DNA of 64,000 nt from the NCBI RefSeq assembly GCF_001428505.1, contig NZ_LMHU01000006.1, forward strand, positions 434,712 through 498,711, in the 5' to 3' direction. How positions within the stretch are numbered: position 1 is the stretch's first letter; every line of letters begins with the position of its first letter. The DNA comes from Terrabacter sp. Root181. Lineage in GTDB: Bacteria > Actinomycetota > Actinomycetes > Actinomycetales > Dermatophilaceae. The position numbers were made by a program, and so were the translations under genes. The notes under the pieces were generated by a model, which did not search any database, was not told the DNA's origin, and was given only the letters and a program-made list of their open reading frames with translations. Shown here piece after piece: positions 1 through 13,998 of this stretch.

Positions 1-1145
1 CGCAGCAGGTGCACCGTCGTGTCGTCCTTGCCGAACGTCAGGTCGGTGCCGACCTCGTTGACGACCTGCAGGTCGCTGCCCTTGCGGGCGAACTTGGCCC
101 GCGCGTGGTCCATGACGCTGCCGTGGGCGTCGCCCGTCTCGGCGGCGAAGCTGACGATGAACGGCGAGCCCGTCCCGCGGCTCTCGCGGGCTGCGACGAG
201 GCCGCGGACGATGTCGGGGTTCTCGACGAGCTCGACCCGAAGGCCGGCGTCGGGGTCGGCGGACTTCTTGATCTTGCTCTCGCTCACGGCCGCCGGGCGG
301 AAGTCGGCCGGCGCCGCAGCCATGACGACGACGTCGGCGTCGGACGCCGCCTCCTCGACGGCACGCTGAAGCTCGAGGGTCGTCTCGACGGGCACGACGT
401 CGATGCCCTCGGGCACCGGGAGCGCGACGTTGGCGGCCACGAGGGTGACCTTCGCGCCACGGTCGGCAGCGGCGCGCGCGATGGCCACGCCCTGCTTGCC
501 GGACGAGCGGTTGCCGAGGTAGCGCACGGGGTCGAGCGGCTCGCGCGTGCCCCCGGCGGACACGACGACGCGCCGGCCCTCGAGGTCGCGCCGGGGCTCC
601 CCCGCCACGGCGGCGCCGTCACCCGACACGATCGCGAGGCACGCGGCATACAAGGCCTCGGGCTCGGGGAGGCGGCCGGCACCGGTGTCCTTGCCGGTCA
701 GGCGTCCCACCGCGGGGTCGATGACGTGGGCTCCGCGCGCGCGGAGCGTGGCGACGTTGGCCTGCGTGGCCGGGTGCTCCCACATCTCGGTGTGCATGGC
801 CGGCGCGAACGCGACCGGGCACCGAGCGGTGAGGAGGGTGTTGGTCAGCAGGTCGTCGGCGAGGCCGTGCGCGGCCTTCGCGAGGAGGTCTGCGGTGGCC
901 GGGGCGACGACCACCAGGTCGGCGGACTGGCCGATGCGCACGTGCGGGACCTCGTGGACCGACGTCCACACCTCCGTGCTGACGGGCTTGCCCGAGAGGG
1001 CCGACCACGTCGGCGCTCCCACGAAGTGGAGCGCCGCCGCGGTGGGCACGACGGTGACGTCGTGCCCGTGCTCGGTGAAGAGCCGGAGCAGCGAGCAGGC
1101 CTTGTAGGCGGCGATGCCGCCACTCACCCCGAGGACGACGCGCAT
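1..1145 (-). CDS. coaBC: Bifunctional CoaBC (PPC synthetase/decarboxylase), 3' end missing
   Basis: Cytosolic flavoprotein of coenzyme A synthesis: it joins 4'-phosphopantothenate to cysteine and decarboxylates the product to 4'-phosphopantetheine. About 381 residues are visible from the ATG at 1145; the gene runs off the left edge, so the C-terminus is missing. The N-terminal CoaC flavodoxin fold shows VVVAPATADLL near residues 80-90 and the substrate clamp PAMHTEMW near 114-121. The CoaB part opens with GGTREPLDPVRYLGNRSSGK near 193-212. It follows rpoZ, gmk and mihF on the same strand, the standard actinobacterial order. It begins 25 bases after the rpoZ stop, so it is probably co-transcribed. 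Confidence 0.97.
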   Translation of the reverse strand, partial: MRVVLGVSGGIAAYKACSLLRLFTEHGHDVTVVPTAAALHFVGAPTWSALSGKPVSTEVWTSVHEVPHVRIGQSADLVVVAPATADLLAKAAHGLADDLLTNTLLTARCPVAFAPAMHTEMWEHPATQANVATLRARGAHVIDPAVGRLTGKDTGAGRLPEPEALYAACLAIVSGDGAAVAGEPRRDLEGRRVVVSAGGTREPLDPVRYLGNRSSGKQGVAIARAAADRGAKVTLVAANVALPVPEGIDVVPVETTLELQRAVEEAASDADVVVMAAAPADFRPAAVSESKIKKSADPDAGLRVELVENPDIVRGLVAARESRGTGSPFIVSFAAETGDAHGSVMDHARAKFARKGSDLQVVNEVGTDLTFGKDDTTVHLL

Positions 1146-1170
1146 CGGCTGCTCCCGACCCGTCGGGTGC

Positions 1171-1434
1171 TCAGGCCTCGGTGGGCGTCGAGGTCAGCAG
1201 GCCCTCGTTGATCTCGCGCAGCGCGATCGACAGCGGCTTCTCGTGGACCTCGGTCTCGACGAGCGGACCGACGTAGTCGAGCAGGCCCTCCTGCAGCTGG
1301 GAGTAGTAGGCGTTGATCTGACGGGCGCGCTTGGCGGAGTAGATGACGAGCGCGTACTTCGAGTCGGCGGCGGTCAGGAGGTCGTCGATCGGCGGGTTGG
1401 TGATGCCGATGGGAGCAGCCTGGGTACCGGACAC
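1171..1434 (-). CDS. rpoZ: RNA polymerase omega subunit
   Basis: Small subunit that helps assemble and stabilise RNA polymerase by holding beta-prime. The protein has 87 residues and the omega core: [11 protein letters not shown] near the start, then [19 protein letters not shown] and [16 protein letters not shown]. This matches the actinobacterial form in length and motifs. The start is GTG; the ribosome site upstream is weak (a short GAGA). It sits between gmk (102-base gap) and coaBC (25-base gap) in the conserved mihF-gmk-rpoZ-coaBC block. Confidence 0.96.
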   Translation of the reverse strand: MSGTQAAPIGITNPPIDDLLTAADSKYALVIYSAKRARQINAYYSQLQEGLLDYVGPLVETEVHEKPLSIALREINEGLLTSTPTEA

Positions 1435-1535
1435 AGTGATCTCGTTTCGTTGGTTTCAGCGGGCTTGAGGTGCGTGCTGCGACGTCGACGGCGGTGCGGT
1501 CGTCTGCCGTCGGCTGGCACACATCACGTCGGGAC

Positions 1536-2156
1536 TCACCGGTCGGTGCGTCCCGATCTCATCAATGATACGAGTTCTTCGCTCGCCCGACGAACATCGT
1601 CGTTGACGATGACCTCGTCGAACTCGCTCTGGGCGGCCAGCTCGGCCCGTGCGGTGGACAGGCGGCGCTCGCGCTCGGCCTCGTCCTCGGTGCCCCGTCC
1701 GACGAGCCGGCGCACCAGCTCGTCCCAGCTCGGCGGCGCGAGGAAGACGAAGAGCGCCTCGGGCCACGTGTCGCGCACCTGGCGGGCCCCCTGCAGGTCG
1801 ATCTCGAGCAGGGCGTCGCGCCCCTCGCGGATGACGCGCTCGACCGGCCCGCGCGGGGTGCCGTACTTCGCGGCGCCGTGCACGACGGCGTACTCGAGGA
1901 ACTCCCCCGCCTCGACGAGACGGTCGAACTCGTGGTCGTCGACGAAGTGGTAGTGCACGCCGTCGACCTCGCCCGGCCGCGGGCGCCGGGTCGTCATGGA
2001 GACGGAGAACCACACGCCCGGGAAGTGGGTGCGCACGTAGGCCGCGATGGTGCCCTTCCCGACGGCGGTCGGGCCGGCGAGCACCGTGAGCCGGCCACGC
2101 CGGGGTGCGTCTGCGTCGTGCTGGGGCTCCGCGGTCGACGTCGGGTCAGCCGACAT
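1536..2156 (-). CDS. gmk: Guanylate kinase
   Basis: Phosphorylates GMP to GDP with ATP in the cytosol. The P-loop GPTAVGKG is at about residues 28-35, followed by the GMP-binding SVSMTTRRPRPGEVDGVHYHF and the EIDLQGARQV segment, in family order; length is about 206 residues. The ATG at 2156 overlaps the mihF stop as TGATG, which suggests translational coupling; an adjacent GTG at 2159 is an alternative start. The N-terminal 20 residues before the kinase fold are a low-complexity extension. The pairing with mihF fits purine nucleotide supply in a housekeeping cluster. Confidence 0.97.
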   Translation of the reverse strand: MSADPTSTAEPQHDADAPRRGRLTVLAGPTAVGKGTIAAYVRTHFPGVWFSVSMTTRRPRPGEVDGVHYHFVDDHEFDRLVEAGEFLEYAVVHGAAKYGTPRGPVERVIREGRDALLEIDLQGARQVRDTWPEALFVFLAPPSWDELVRRLVGRGTEDEAERERRLSTARAELAAQSEFDEVIVNDDVRRASEELVSLMRSGRTDR

Positions 2157-2473
2157 CACGGCTTCTCGAAGCGGTGCAGCAGGGCCGCGACCTGGTTGGC
2201 CCCGAGCCCCCGGACCCGGCGGGACTCGGCGATGCCGACCTCGGACATGATCGCCTTGGCCCGCACGCGGCCGACGCCGGGCATCGACTCGAGCAGCTCG
2301 GTGACCTTCATCTTGCCGATGACGGGGTCGACCTTGCCGTCCTCGAGGACCTCCGCGAGCGAGCCGCTGGAGTACTTGAGCCGGTTCTTGACCGCTGCTC
2401 GCTCCCGACGTGCGGCTGCAGCCTTCTCGAGTGCTGCGGCCCGTTGCTCAGGGGTGAGCGGTGGAAGCGCCAC
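2156..2473 (-). CDS. mihF: Integration host factor MihF, actinobacterial type
   Basis: Nucleoid-associated DNA-binding protein of the actinobacterial IHF family (mIHF/sIHF), unrelated to enterobacterial IHF. The 105 residues comprise a charged N-terminal helix (QRAAALEKAAAARRERAAVK), then a helix-two-turn-helix region with VTELLESMPGVGRVRAKAIM and RRVRGLGANQVAALL. The start is GTG at 2473, supported by GAGGAG about 8 bases upstream. The linked order mihF-gmk-rpoZ is diagnostic of actinobacteria. A promoter-like pair lies upstream at 2555-2584. Confidence 0.95.
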   Translation of the reverse strand: MALPPLTPEQRAAALEKAAAARRERAAVKNRLKYSSGSLAEVLEDGKVDPVIGKMKVTELLESMPGVGRVRAKAIMSEVGIAESRRVRGLGANQVAALLHRFEKP

Positions 2474-2554
2474 GGTCTTCGGTCTCCTCGCTGCCTGCGG
2501 GGAGCGCCCTGCGCCCCCTGCCGTTCTTCACGTCTCGCGTGTCTGTCTCCGCCG

Positions 2555-2584
2555 AACCTAGCGATCCGGCCCTGCGCGCCGCAA
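2555..2584 (-). promoter_or_regulatory. Putative promoter of mihF-gmk-rpoZ-coaBC
   Basis: On the minus strand TTGCGG is followed, after 18 bases, by TAGGTT, a fair match to a housekeeping sigma promoter. The predicted transcript start is near 2548, giving a leader of about 75 bases to the mihF GTG. This is a pattern match only. Confidence 0.4.
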
Positions 2585-2628
2585 CGCGGGGCCTGCCGGA
2601 AACGCCTCACGGCACGCCCCGGCGCCGC

Positions 2629-3015
2629 TCAGCTGCCGAGGTCGACCCCGCAGGTCTCCTTGGCGTGGGTCTCGATGCGCTTGGCCGAGGCCTCGAAGCC
2701 CTGCATCTGCTTCGTCAGTGCGGCGAGGTCCGGCTTGGCCACCGTGAACTTCGCGACGAGGACCCGCAGCGACGCCCAGTCGGCCTTGACCTCCTCGGGT
2801 GCGCTCGCCTCGATCTGGGTGATGGTCGCGACGAAGCGGGCCGCGGCGGCCGGGTCCTTGAGGGTCGCGCCGGCGTCCTTCCAGTCGGCTTCTGCCGTCT
2901 TCAGGGCGTCACAGTAGGAGCCGGCGGACCCCGCCGAGCAGGCGCCGAGGGACGTCGCCGACAGGAGCAGCACGAGGGCCACCGACGGCCCCCTGCGCAT
3001 GGCGGTCGTTCGCAT
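2629..3015 (-). CDS. Putative lipoprotein (paralogue of the next gene)
   Basis: Unknown function, about 128 residues. A positive N-terminus (MRTTAMRRG), a hydrophobic stretch (VALVLLLSATS) and the lipobox LGAC predict a lipid-anchored secreted protein. The mature part is helical and polar. YCDAL and a C-terminal ETHAKETCGVDLGS hold two cysteines that could form a disulphide. It aligns along its length with the neighbour at 3085-3540 (EVK..W..L and the end TC.LD.S), so the two are tandem paralogues. ATG 3015 is preferred because a -10 box lies 6 bases upstream; ATG 3000 is also possible. Confidence 0.8.
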   Translation of the reverse strand: MRTTAMRRGPSVALVLLLSATSLGACSAGSAGSYCDALKTAEADWKDAGATLKDPAAAARFVATITQIEASAPEEVKADWASLRVLVAKFTVAKPDLAALTKQMQGFEASAKRIETHAKETCGVDLGS

Positions 3016-3021
3016 CCCCAC

Positions 3022-3027
3022 ACCGTA
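3022..3027 (-). promoter_or_regulatory. -10 box TACGGT, leaderless start of lipoprotein gene
   Basis: TACGGT ends 6 bases before ATG 3015, so transcription would start at or next to the ATG. The box overlaps a copy of the octamer GTATGCCG (3025-3032, read on plus). Confidence 0.4.
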
Positions 3028-3084
3028 TGCCGTGTGGTGGGCGCCGTCGCGCGAGTCCCTCGAAGCGCGCCGGTCCGAGGGGGC

Positions 3085-3540
3085 TCAGGAGATGTCGAGG
3101 TTGCACGTCGTCTTGGCGTGCTTCTCGATGGTCGTGCTCGAGGCGTCCATCTTCGCCGTCGCGGCCGTGAGGGCGCTCTTGTCGCCGGAGGCTGCGGCGT
3201 CGACGAAGGCGATGAGGTCACCCCACTCCTGCTTGACCTCTGCGGGCGCGGCGGCCTCGATCTTCTCGAGCACGGCCTTGCCCTGCGCGAGGGCAGCCGT
3301 GTCGCTGAGCTTCGAGGACATGGACTCGAGCTCCTTCTGGCCGGACTCGAGTGCCGCGCAGTAGGCGGCGTCGCCCTGCGCGCTGGTCGTCGCGCTCGGT
3401 GCCGACGACGAGGAGGCGGCAGCGCTGCCGCCGCCGCTCGCGGGGGGCTGGGTGCTGGAGCCGCACGCGGCGGCGAGCGGGATCGTCGCCACGACGGCGA
3501 CGGTGGCGAGCAGTCGGCGAACCGGTCGAGTGTGAGTCAT
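3085..3540 (-). CDS. Putative lipoprotein (paralogue of previous gene)
   Basis: Unknown function, 151 residues from ATG 3540. The signal peptide has an n-region THTRPVRR, a hydrophobic core and the lipobox LAAAC, followed by a Ser/Ala/Gly-rich spacer of about 30 residues. The folded part carries AYCAAL and ends in EKHAKTTCNLDIS, matching its tandem paralogue. Both cysteines outside the lipobox are conserved between the two copies. It lies 49 bases downstream of pyrF; a shared transcript is possible, but function in pyrimidine metabolism cannot be inferred. Confidence 0.82.
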   Translation of the reverse strand: MTHTRPVRRLLATVAVVATIPLAAACGSSTQPPASGGGSAAASSSSAPSATTSAQGDAAYCAALESGQKELESMSSKLSDTAALAQGKAVLEKIEAAAPAEVKQEWGDLIAFVDAAASGDKSALTAATAKMDASSTTIEKHAKTTCNLDIS

Positions 3541-3589
3541 GCCACACGGCATACCCGGCTGGGAGTTGCCTGTGACAAACCGGGGAGCG

Positions 3590-4432
3590 TCAGCGCAGGA
3601 GCGACTCGGCGACCTGCGCCGCCCGGCTCGCCAGTCTGCTCGGGTCGGGGCCGGCCGCGAGGATCTCGCGACTCGACGCGGCGAGGACCTGGTGGCGGGC
3701 CGCGCCGAACGTCGCCGCGAGGGTATCGACGGTGCCGCCCTGCGCCCCGAAGCCGGGCGCGAGCACGGGCGTCGCTGCCGCCACGAGGTCGAGCCCGAGG
3801 TCGCGCACGGCGGTGCCCACGGTGGCGCCGATGACGAGCCCGACGCTCCCGAGCTCGCCGCGGGGCAGCGCAGCAGCGTTGTCGCCGGCTGCGCCCTCGA
3901 CGACGGACGCGGCGACCGACCGGCCGTCCCGCACCGCGTGCTGGACCTCGGCGCCCTCCGGGTTGGAGGTCAGGGCCAGGACGAAGAGCCCGCGACCGTT
4001 CTCCTCGGCGAGGTCGATCGCGGGGCGCAGCGACTCGTAGCCGAGGTAGGGGCTCACGGTGAGGGCGTCCGGCGGGGCGACGGCGTCCGGACCGAGGTAG
4101 GCCTCGGCGTACGCGCTCATGGTCGACCCGATGTCGCCACGCTTCGCGTCGAGGATCGTCAGCGTCCCCGACGCGCGCAGCTCGGTGAGCACCCTCTCGA
4201 GCACGGCCAGGCCACGGCTGCCGAAGACCTCGAAGAAGGCGGACTGCGGCTTGACCGCGGCGACCCGCCCGGCGAACGCCTCGACACAGGTGAGCGCGAA
4301 ACGCTCGAGCCCGGCGACGTCGTAGGACAGGCCCCACGACTCGACCAGCCCCCGGTGCGGGTCGATGCCCGCGCAGAGCGGCCCGTGGGCCTGCATGGCG
4401 TCCTGGAGGCGGGCTCCGAAGGCCTTGCTCAT
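3590..4432 (-). CDS. pyrF: Orotidine 5'-phosphate decarboxylase
   Basis: Last enzyme of de novo UMP synthesis: decarboxylates OMP to UMP in the cytosol. The 280 residues match the type 2 (mycobacterial-like) OMP decarboxylase. CAGIDPHRGL is at about 20-29, KPQSAFFEVFG at 61-71, and the catalytic D-x-K-x-x-D array LDAKRGD at 94-100 (Asp95, Lys97, Asp100). ATG 4432 follows the pyrD stop by 35 bases. It is the last gene of the pyr operon, and no clear terminator hairpin follows it. Confidence 0.97.
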   Translation of the reverse strand: MSKAFGARLQDAMQAHGPLCAGIDPHRGLVESWGLSYDVAGLERFALTCVEAFAGRVAAVKPQSAFFEVFGSRGLAVLERVLTELRASGTLTILDAKRGDIGSTMSAYAEAYLGPDAVAPPDALTVSPYLGYESLRPAIDLAEENGRGLFVLALTSNPEGAEVQHAVRDGRSVAASVVEGAAGDNAAALPRGELGSVGLVIGATVGTAVRDLGLDLVAAATPVLAPGFGAQGGTVDTLAATFGAARHQVLAASSREILAAGPDPSRLASRAAQVAESLLR

Positions 4433-4467
4433 CGTCGGTCTCCGTTCACGGGTGTGCGGTGGGTCGC

Positions 4468-5418
4468 TCAGCGGCCGTGGGCCACGGCGACGGCATCGGT
4501 GAAGCGCTCGAAGCCCTTGGCGTCGAGCAGCTCGCACAGCTCGCGCAGGACCCGGACCGGTGCCGAGGGGTCGTTGAACACCGCCGTCCCGACCTGGATC
4601 GCGCTCGCTCCGGCAGCGACGAGCTCGAGGGCGTCCCGCCCCGTGCGCACTCCCCCGACGCCGATGATCGGCACGGTGGGGATCCGCCCCTCGAACATCG
4701 CCTGGCGCACCTGCCAGATGGCCCGCACCGCGACCGGTCGGATGCCGGGACCCGACAGGCCACCGGTGACCCCGCCGAGCTGCGGACGCATCCGGTCGGT
4801 GTCGATGACCATGCCGAGCAGCGTGTTGATCATCGTCAGGCCGTCGGCGCCGGCCTTGACGCAGGCGGCCGCGATGGCGGTGATGTCGGTGACGTCCGGG
4901 CTGAGCTTGGCGAAGACCGGGATGTCGCGCGGGAGCTGCTCGCGCACGAGCGCGATGACCTTGGCCGAGGCCATCGGGTCGCAGGCGAACACGAGGCCGC
5001 GGTTGGCGACGTTGGGGCACGAGATGTTGACCTCGACCCCGACCACGGCATCGAACGCCCGGCTTGCTCGGAGGGTCGCCGCGACGTGGGCGTACTCGGT
5101 GCTCGAGCTGCCGGCGATCGAGGGCAGCACGCGGGCCCCGACGGACTTGAGCCAGGGCAGGTCCTCGTCGACGAACGCCTCGATGCCGGGACCCTGCAGG
5201 CCGATCGAGTTGAGCATCCCGGAGGGCGTCTCGGCCATGCGGGGTGTGCCGCGGCCGGACCGCGGGTCGGCCATGACGGACTTGGTGACGAACGCGCCGA
5301 GGTCGGCGACGTCGAAGAAGCGGTGCAGCTCCCTGCCGTTCGCCGCGCAGCCCGAGGCGGTCATCAGCGGGTTGGGCAGCCGGTGGCCGCCCCCGAGGTC
5401 GACGGAGAGGTCCACCAT
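4468..5418 (-). CDS. pyrD: Dihydroorotate dehydrogenase, class 1B catalytic subunit
   Basis: FMN enzyme oxidising dihydroorotate to orotate. The 316 residues show the class 1 signature NISCPN at 131-136 with Cys134 as the expected catalytic base, NSIGLQGPG near 70-78, KLSPDVTDI, and the FMN-phosphate loop GVGGVRTGRDALE. The cysteine and the adjacent pyrK mark it as class 1B, which passes electrons to NAD via PyrK, unlike the quinone-linked class 2 enzyme typical of mycobacteria. Its ATG overlaps the pyrK stop (ATGA), so translation is coupled. Confidence 0.96.
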   Translation of the reverse strand: MVDLSVDLGGGHRLPNPLMTASGCAANGRELHRFFDVADLGAFVTKSVMADPRSGRGTPRMAETPSGMLNSIGLQGPGIEAFVDEDLPWLKSVGARVLPSIAGSSSTEYAHVAATLRASRAFDAVVGVEVNISCPNVANRGLVFACDPMASAKVIALVREQLPRDIPVFAKLSPDVTDITAIAAACVKAGADGLTMINTLLGMVIDTDRMRPQLGGVTGGLSGPGIRPVAVRAIWQVRQAMFEGRIPTVPIIGVGGVRTGRDALELVAAGASAIQVGTAVFNDPSAPVRVLRELCELLDAKGFERFTDAVAVAHGR

Positions 5419-6304
5419 CAGTGGCCACCCACCTTCGGGGCGCCGACGGCGTCGTCCGGAACGCGGGCATGACCACCGTCGAAGGCGTCCCAGCGGACTC
5501 GGTCACCGCGGAAGACGGGTCCCTCGACGCACGAGCGCACCATCCGCGTCCTCCCGTCGGACCCGACGACCGGCATCACGCAGGTCATGCAGACGCCGAC
5601 GCCGCAGGCCATCGACTCCTCGACGGCGACCTGGGCCACCGCGCCTTGGGCCTGCGCGACCCGGGTGATCGACTCGAGCATCCCCATGGGACCGCAGCCG
5701 TAGACGACCCCGGCCCCGGTGCGCTCGATGATCCCCGGCAGCGGGTCGCTGACCCAGCCCTTCTGCCCGGCGGAGCCGTCGTCGGTCGTGACCGTGACGC
5801 CGTCGCAGCTGCGCCGGGCCTCGACCACGCCGAAGAGGCGGTCCTCGCTCGCCGCTCCCAGGACCATCTCGACGTGGCAGCCGCGCTCGCGCAGCTCACC
5901 GGCGAGCCAGAAGAGCGGAGCGCTGCCGTAACCGCCGCCGACGAGGACGCAGGCGACGGGGTCGGTCGGCAGCGGGAACGCCTTGCCGAGCGGTCCGACG
6001 ACGTCGATGGTGTCGTGCGGGGCACGCTCGACGATCCACCGGGTGCCGGTGCCCACGGCCGACACGACGATCTCGACGGTGCCACCGTAGGTGCCGCTCG
6101 GGCTCACCTTGTGGATCGAGAAGGACCGCCGCAGCAACGTCCCGGACGTCTCGCCGCCGACCGCGAGAGCGACGAACTGGCCCGGTCGGGCGAGCTCGGC
6201 GACGCCGGGGGCGACGAGGGTGAGGTGCTGGTAGGCACCGACCCGACGGGTCGCGATGACCTCCGCGACCTCCTGCGTGACGCGGGCCCGCAGCTGGCGC
6301 TCGC

Positions 6305-6308
<4 letters not shown>
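5418..6308 (-). CDS. pyrK: Dihydroorotate dehydrogenase electron transfer subunit
   Basis: Ferredoxin reductase-like partner of PyrD that takes electrons through FAD and a 2Fe-2S cluster to NAD. In the 296 residues, RRSFSIHKV is the FAD-binding arginine motif, [16 protein letters not shown] the nucleotide-binding loop, and [16 protein letters not shown] plus a later RSC supply the four cluster cysteines (near residues 233-256). The gene overlaps carB by ATGA upstream and pyrD by ATGA downstream. Complex formation with PyrD is inferred from family and position. Confidence 0.95.
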
Positions 6309-9657
<3,349 letters not shown>

Positions 9658-9658
<1 letters not shown>

Positions 9659-10869
9659 CAGGCGTTGACCTCCGTGGTCTGGTGGGCTGTCTGTCTGGTG
9701 CTCATGAGCTCCACGAAGCGGTCGAAGAGGTAGGCGGCGTCGTGCGGGCCGGCGGCCGCCTCCGGGTGGTACTGCACGGAGTACGCCGGCCGGTCGAGGC
9801 ACTCGAGGCCCTCGACGACGTCGTCGTTGAGGCACACGTGCGACACGCGGACGCGGCCGTATGCCGTGTCGCTGTCCTCGTCGAGGGGCGCGTCGACCGC
9901 GAAGCCGTGGTTGTGGGCGGTCACCTCGACCTTGCCGGTCGTGCGGTCCATGACCGGCTGGTTGATGCCGCGGTGGCCGTACTTCAGCTTGTACGTGCCG
10001 AAGCCGAGCGCCCGACCGAGGAGCTGGTTGCCGAAGCAGATGCCGAAGAACGGGATGTCGCGGTCGAGCACCTCGCGCAGCAGCGCGACCTCGCGCTCCG
10101 CGGACGCCGGGTCACCGGGACCGTTGGAGAAGAAGACCCCGTCGGGGCCGGACTCCCCCACCGCGAGCACGTCGTCGATCGTCGCGGAGGCCGGCAGCAC
10201 GTGCACCTCGATCCCGCGCTGCGCCATGAGCGCCGGGGTCATCGCCTTGATGCCGAGGTCGACGGCGGCGACGGTGAAGCGCTTGTCGCCCACGGCCGGG
10301 ACGGCATACGGCTCGGCGGTGGTGACCTCCGCGGCGAGCGCGGCGCCCGCCATCTGCGGGCTCGTGCGGACCGCGTCGAGCAGGTCGGCCTCGGGACGGT
10401 CGGCGGCGTCACCGCTGAAGATGCCGACGCGCATGGCGCCGCGCTCGCGCAGGTGGCGCGTCAGGGCGCGGGTGTCGATGTCGCAGATGCCGACGACGCC
10501 CTGGTCGACGAGCTCGTCCTCGAGCTCGCGCGTGGCGCGCCAGCTGGACGACCGGATCGCGGGGTCGCGCACGACGTAGCCGGCGACCCAGATGCGGGTG
10601 CTCTCGTCGTCCTCGGTGTTGACGCCGGTGTTGCCGACGTGCGGCGCGGTCATGACGATGACCTGCCGGTGGTAGCTCGGGTCCGTCAGCGTCTCCTGGT
10701 AGCCGGTCATGCCGGTGGAGAAGACCGCCTCACCGACGGTCTCGCCGACCGCGCCGTAGGACGACCCACGGAAGGTGCGGCCGTCCTCGAGCACGAGGGT
10801 CGCTGCGACGCGGGCGGGCGCGGACCTCCCGTCACGGCTCGGCACGGTCAACGGTGTCTGGGTGGTCAC
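9658..10869 (-). CDS. carA: Carbamoyl-phosphate synthase small subunit
   Basis: Glutamine amidotransferase subunit that releases ammonia for CarB. In 403 residues the N-terminal CPSase_sm_chain domain ([30 protein letters not shown]) precedes a class I amidotransferase with the nucleophile in [12 protein letters not shown] near residue 278 and the His-Glu pair in QYHPEA near 367. GTG 10869 overlaps the pyrC stop by four bases (GTGA). In most actinobacterial pyr operons a small membrane protein gene sits between pyrC and carA; here they abut. Confidence 0.98.
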
Positions 10870-12199
10870 AGGTCTGCTCCCGAGGTCGTCGCGTTCGTCA
10901 GTTCTCGTCGGGTGCCCGCGCCGTTGCGGACGTCGTGGGTGACGCGCCCCGCGTGGACCGTCGCGAGGACGGCTCCGCGCAGGGTATGCCCGTGCCACGG
11001 GTTGTTGCGCGAGCGGCTGCGGCTCGCGGCGGCGTCGACCGTGACCTCGCGGTCGGGGTCGACGAGGGTGATGTGGGCGGGGCTGCCGACGTCGAGCGCC
11101 CTTCCCTGGTGGGCGAGTCCGCCGATCCGGGCAGGGGCGGTCGACATGACGCGGGCCACGTCGGCCCAGTCGAGCAGCCCGGGGTGCACGAGCACGTCGC
11201 TGACGACCGAGAGTGCCGTCTCGAGGCCGAGCATGCCGAAGGCAGCGTCGACGAAGGCATGCTCCTTGTCGTGACGGGCGTGCGGCGCGTGGTCGGTGGC
11301 GACGGCGTCGATGGTGCCGTCGGCGAGGCCCGCGCGCAGCGCCTCGACGTCCTCGGTCGGGCGCAGCGGCGGGTTGACCTTGTAGACGGGGTCGTAGCCG
11401 AGCAGCAGGTCGGTGGTCAGGGCCAGGTGGTGCGGCGTGACCTCGGCGGTGACGTCGATGCCCTGTGCCTTGGCCCAGCGGATCACCTCGACGGTGCCCG
11501 CGGTCGAGACGTGGGCGACGTGGACGCGGGAGCCGGTGTGGCGGGCGAGCATGACGTCGCGCGCGACGATCGACTCCTCGGCGATGCCGGGCCACCCCGG
11601 CAGCCCGAGACGACCGGAGACCTCGCCCTCGTGGCAGCAGGCCTCGCGCCCGGCGAGCCGGGGGTCCTGGGCGTGCTGGCTGACGACCCCGCCGAACGGC
11701 TTGATGTACTCGAGCGCGCGGCGCATGATCCGCGCGTCGTGGACGCAGTGGCCGTCGTCGCTGAAGACGCGCACCTTCGCGCGCGAGCGGGCCATCAGGC
11801 CGAGCTCGGCGAGCTCGACGCCCTCGAGGCCCTTGGTCACGGCCCCGACCGGGACCACCTCGGTGAGCCCGCAGGCGCGCCCGAGGTCGAGCACGCGTTC
11901 GGCTGCCTCGGCCGTGTCGGTGACCGGGCTCGTGTTGGCCATGGCGAAGACGGCGGTGAAGCCGCCTGCGGCAGCGGCCGCCGAGCCGGTGGCGATGGTC
12001 TCGGCGTCCTCGCGTCCCGGCTCGCGCAGGTGCACGTGGAGGTCGACGAGGCCGGGCAGCGCGACGAGGCCGTCGGCGTCGAGCACCTCGGTGCCGGCAG
12101 GTGCCGAGACCGAGCCGACCTCGGTGATGACGCCGTCCTCGACGAGCAGGTCGGCCGACTCGGCGCCGAGCAGGCGGGCGCCGCGGATCACGAGGCGGG

Positions 12200-12203
<4 letters not shown>
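10866..12203 (-). CDS. pyrC: Dihydroorotase
   Basis: Zinc amidohydrolase that cyclises carbamoyl-aspartate to dihydroorotate. The 445 residues include the metal-binding [10 protein letters not shown] (His56, His58), a mid-protein HVAHVST, and the catalytic aspartate in VATDHAPH near 307. Length and motifs match the class I bacterial enzyme. ATG 12203 overlaps the pyrB stop (ATGA). It acts directly after PyrB in the pathway and in gene order. Confidence 0.97.
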
Positions 12204-13845
<1,642 letters not shown>

Positions 13846-13857
13846 TCTTCGCGAGGG

Positions 13858-13863
13858 AGTCTA
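13858..13863 (-). promoter_or_regulatory. -10 box TAGACT of the pyr operon
   Basis: TAGACT on the minus strand would place the transcript start near 13851, a few bases upstream of the PyrR hairpin, which fits a short regulatory leader. No good -35 hexamer is visible. Confidence 0.45.
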
Positions 13864-13942
13864 ACGCGGGCCCGCCCACGGGCCGACACCGGTCCGCCCC
13901 TCGGCACGTCGCCCCGAGGACGGCCCGTGGCGTGGCCGGGAA

Positions 13943-13976
13943 CGACGAAGCCACCCGCGCGCGGGTGGCTTCGTCG
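13943..13976 (-). terminator. 34-base perfect palindrome after nusB
   Basis: A gapless palindrome centred at 13959/13960 (arms CGACGAAGCCACCCGCG) lies 22 bases past the nusB stop and upstream of the pyr promoter. There is no T-tract, as is common for actinobacterial hairpin terminators. It would separate efp-nusB from pyr transcription. Confidence 0.75.
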
Positions 13977-13998
13977 CATGGTGCCGGGTGCGTGGGCG

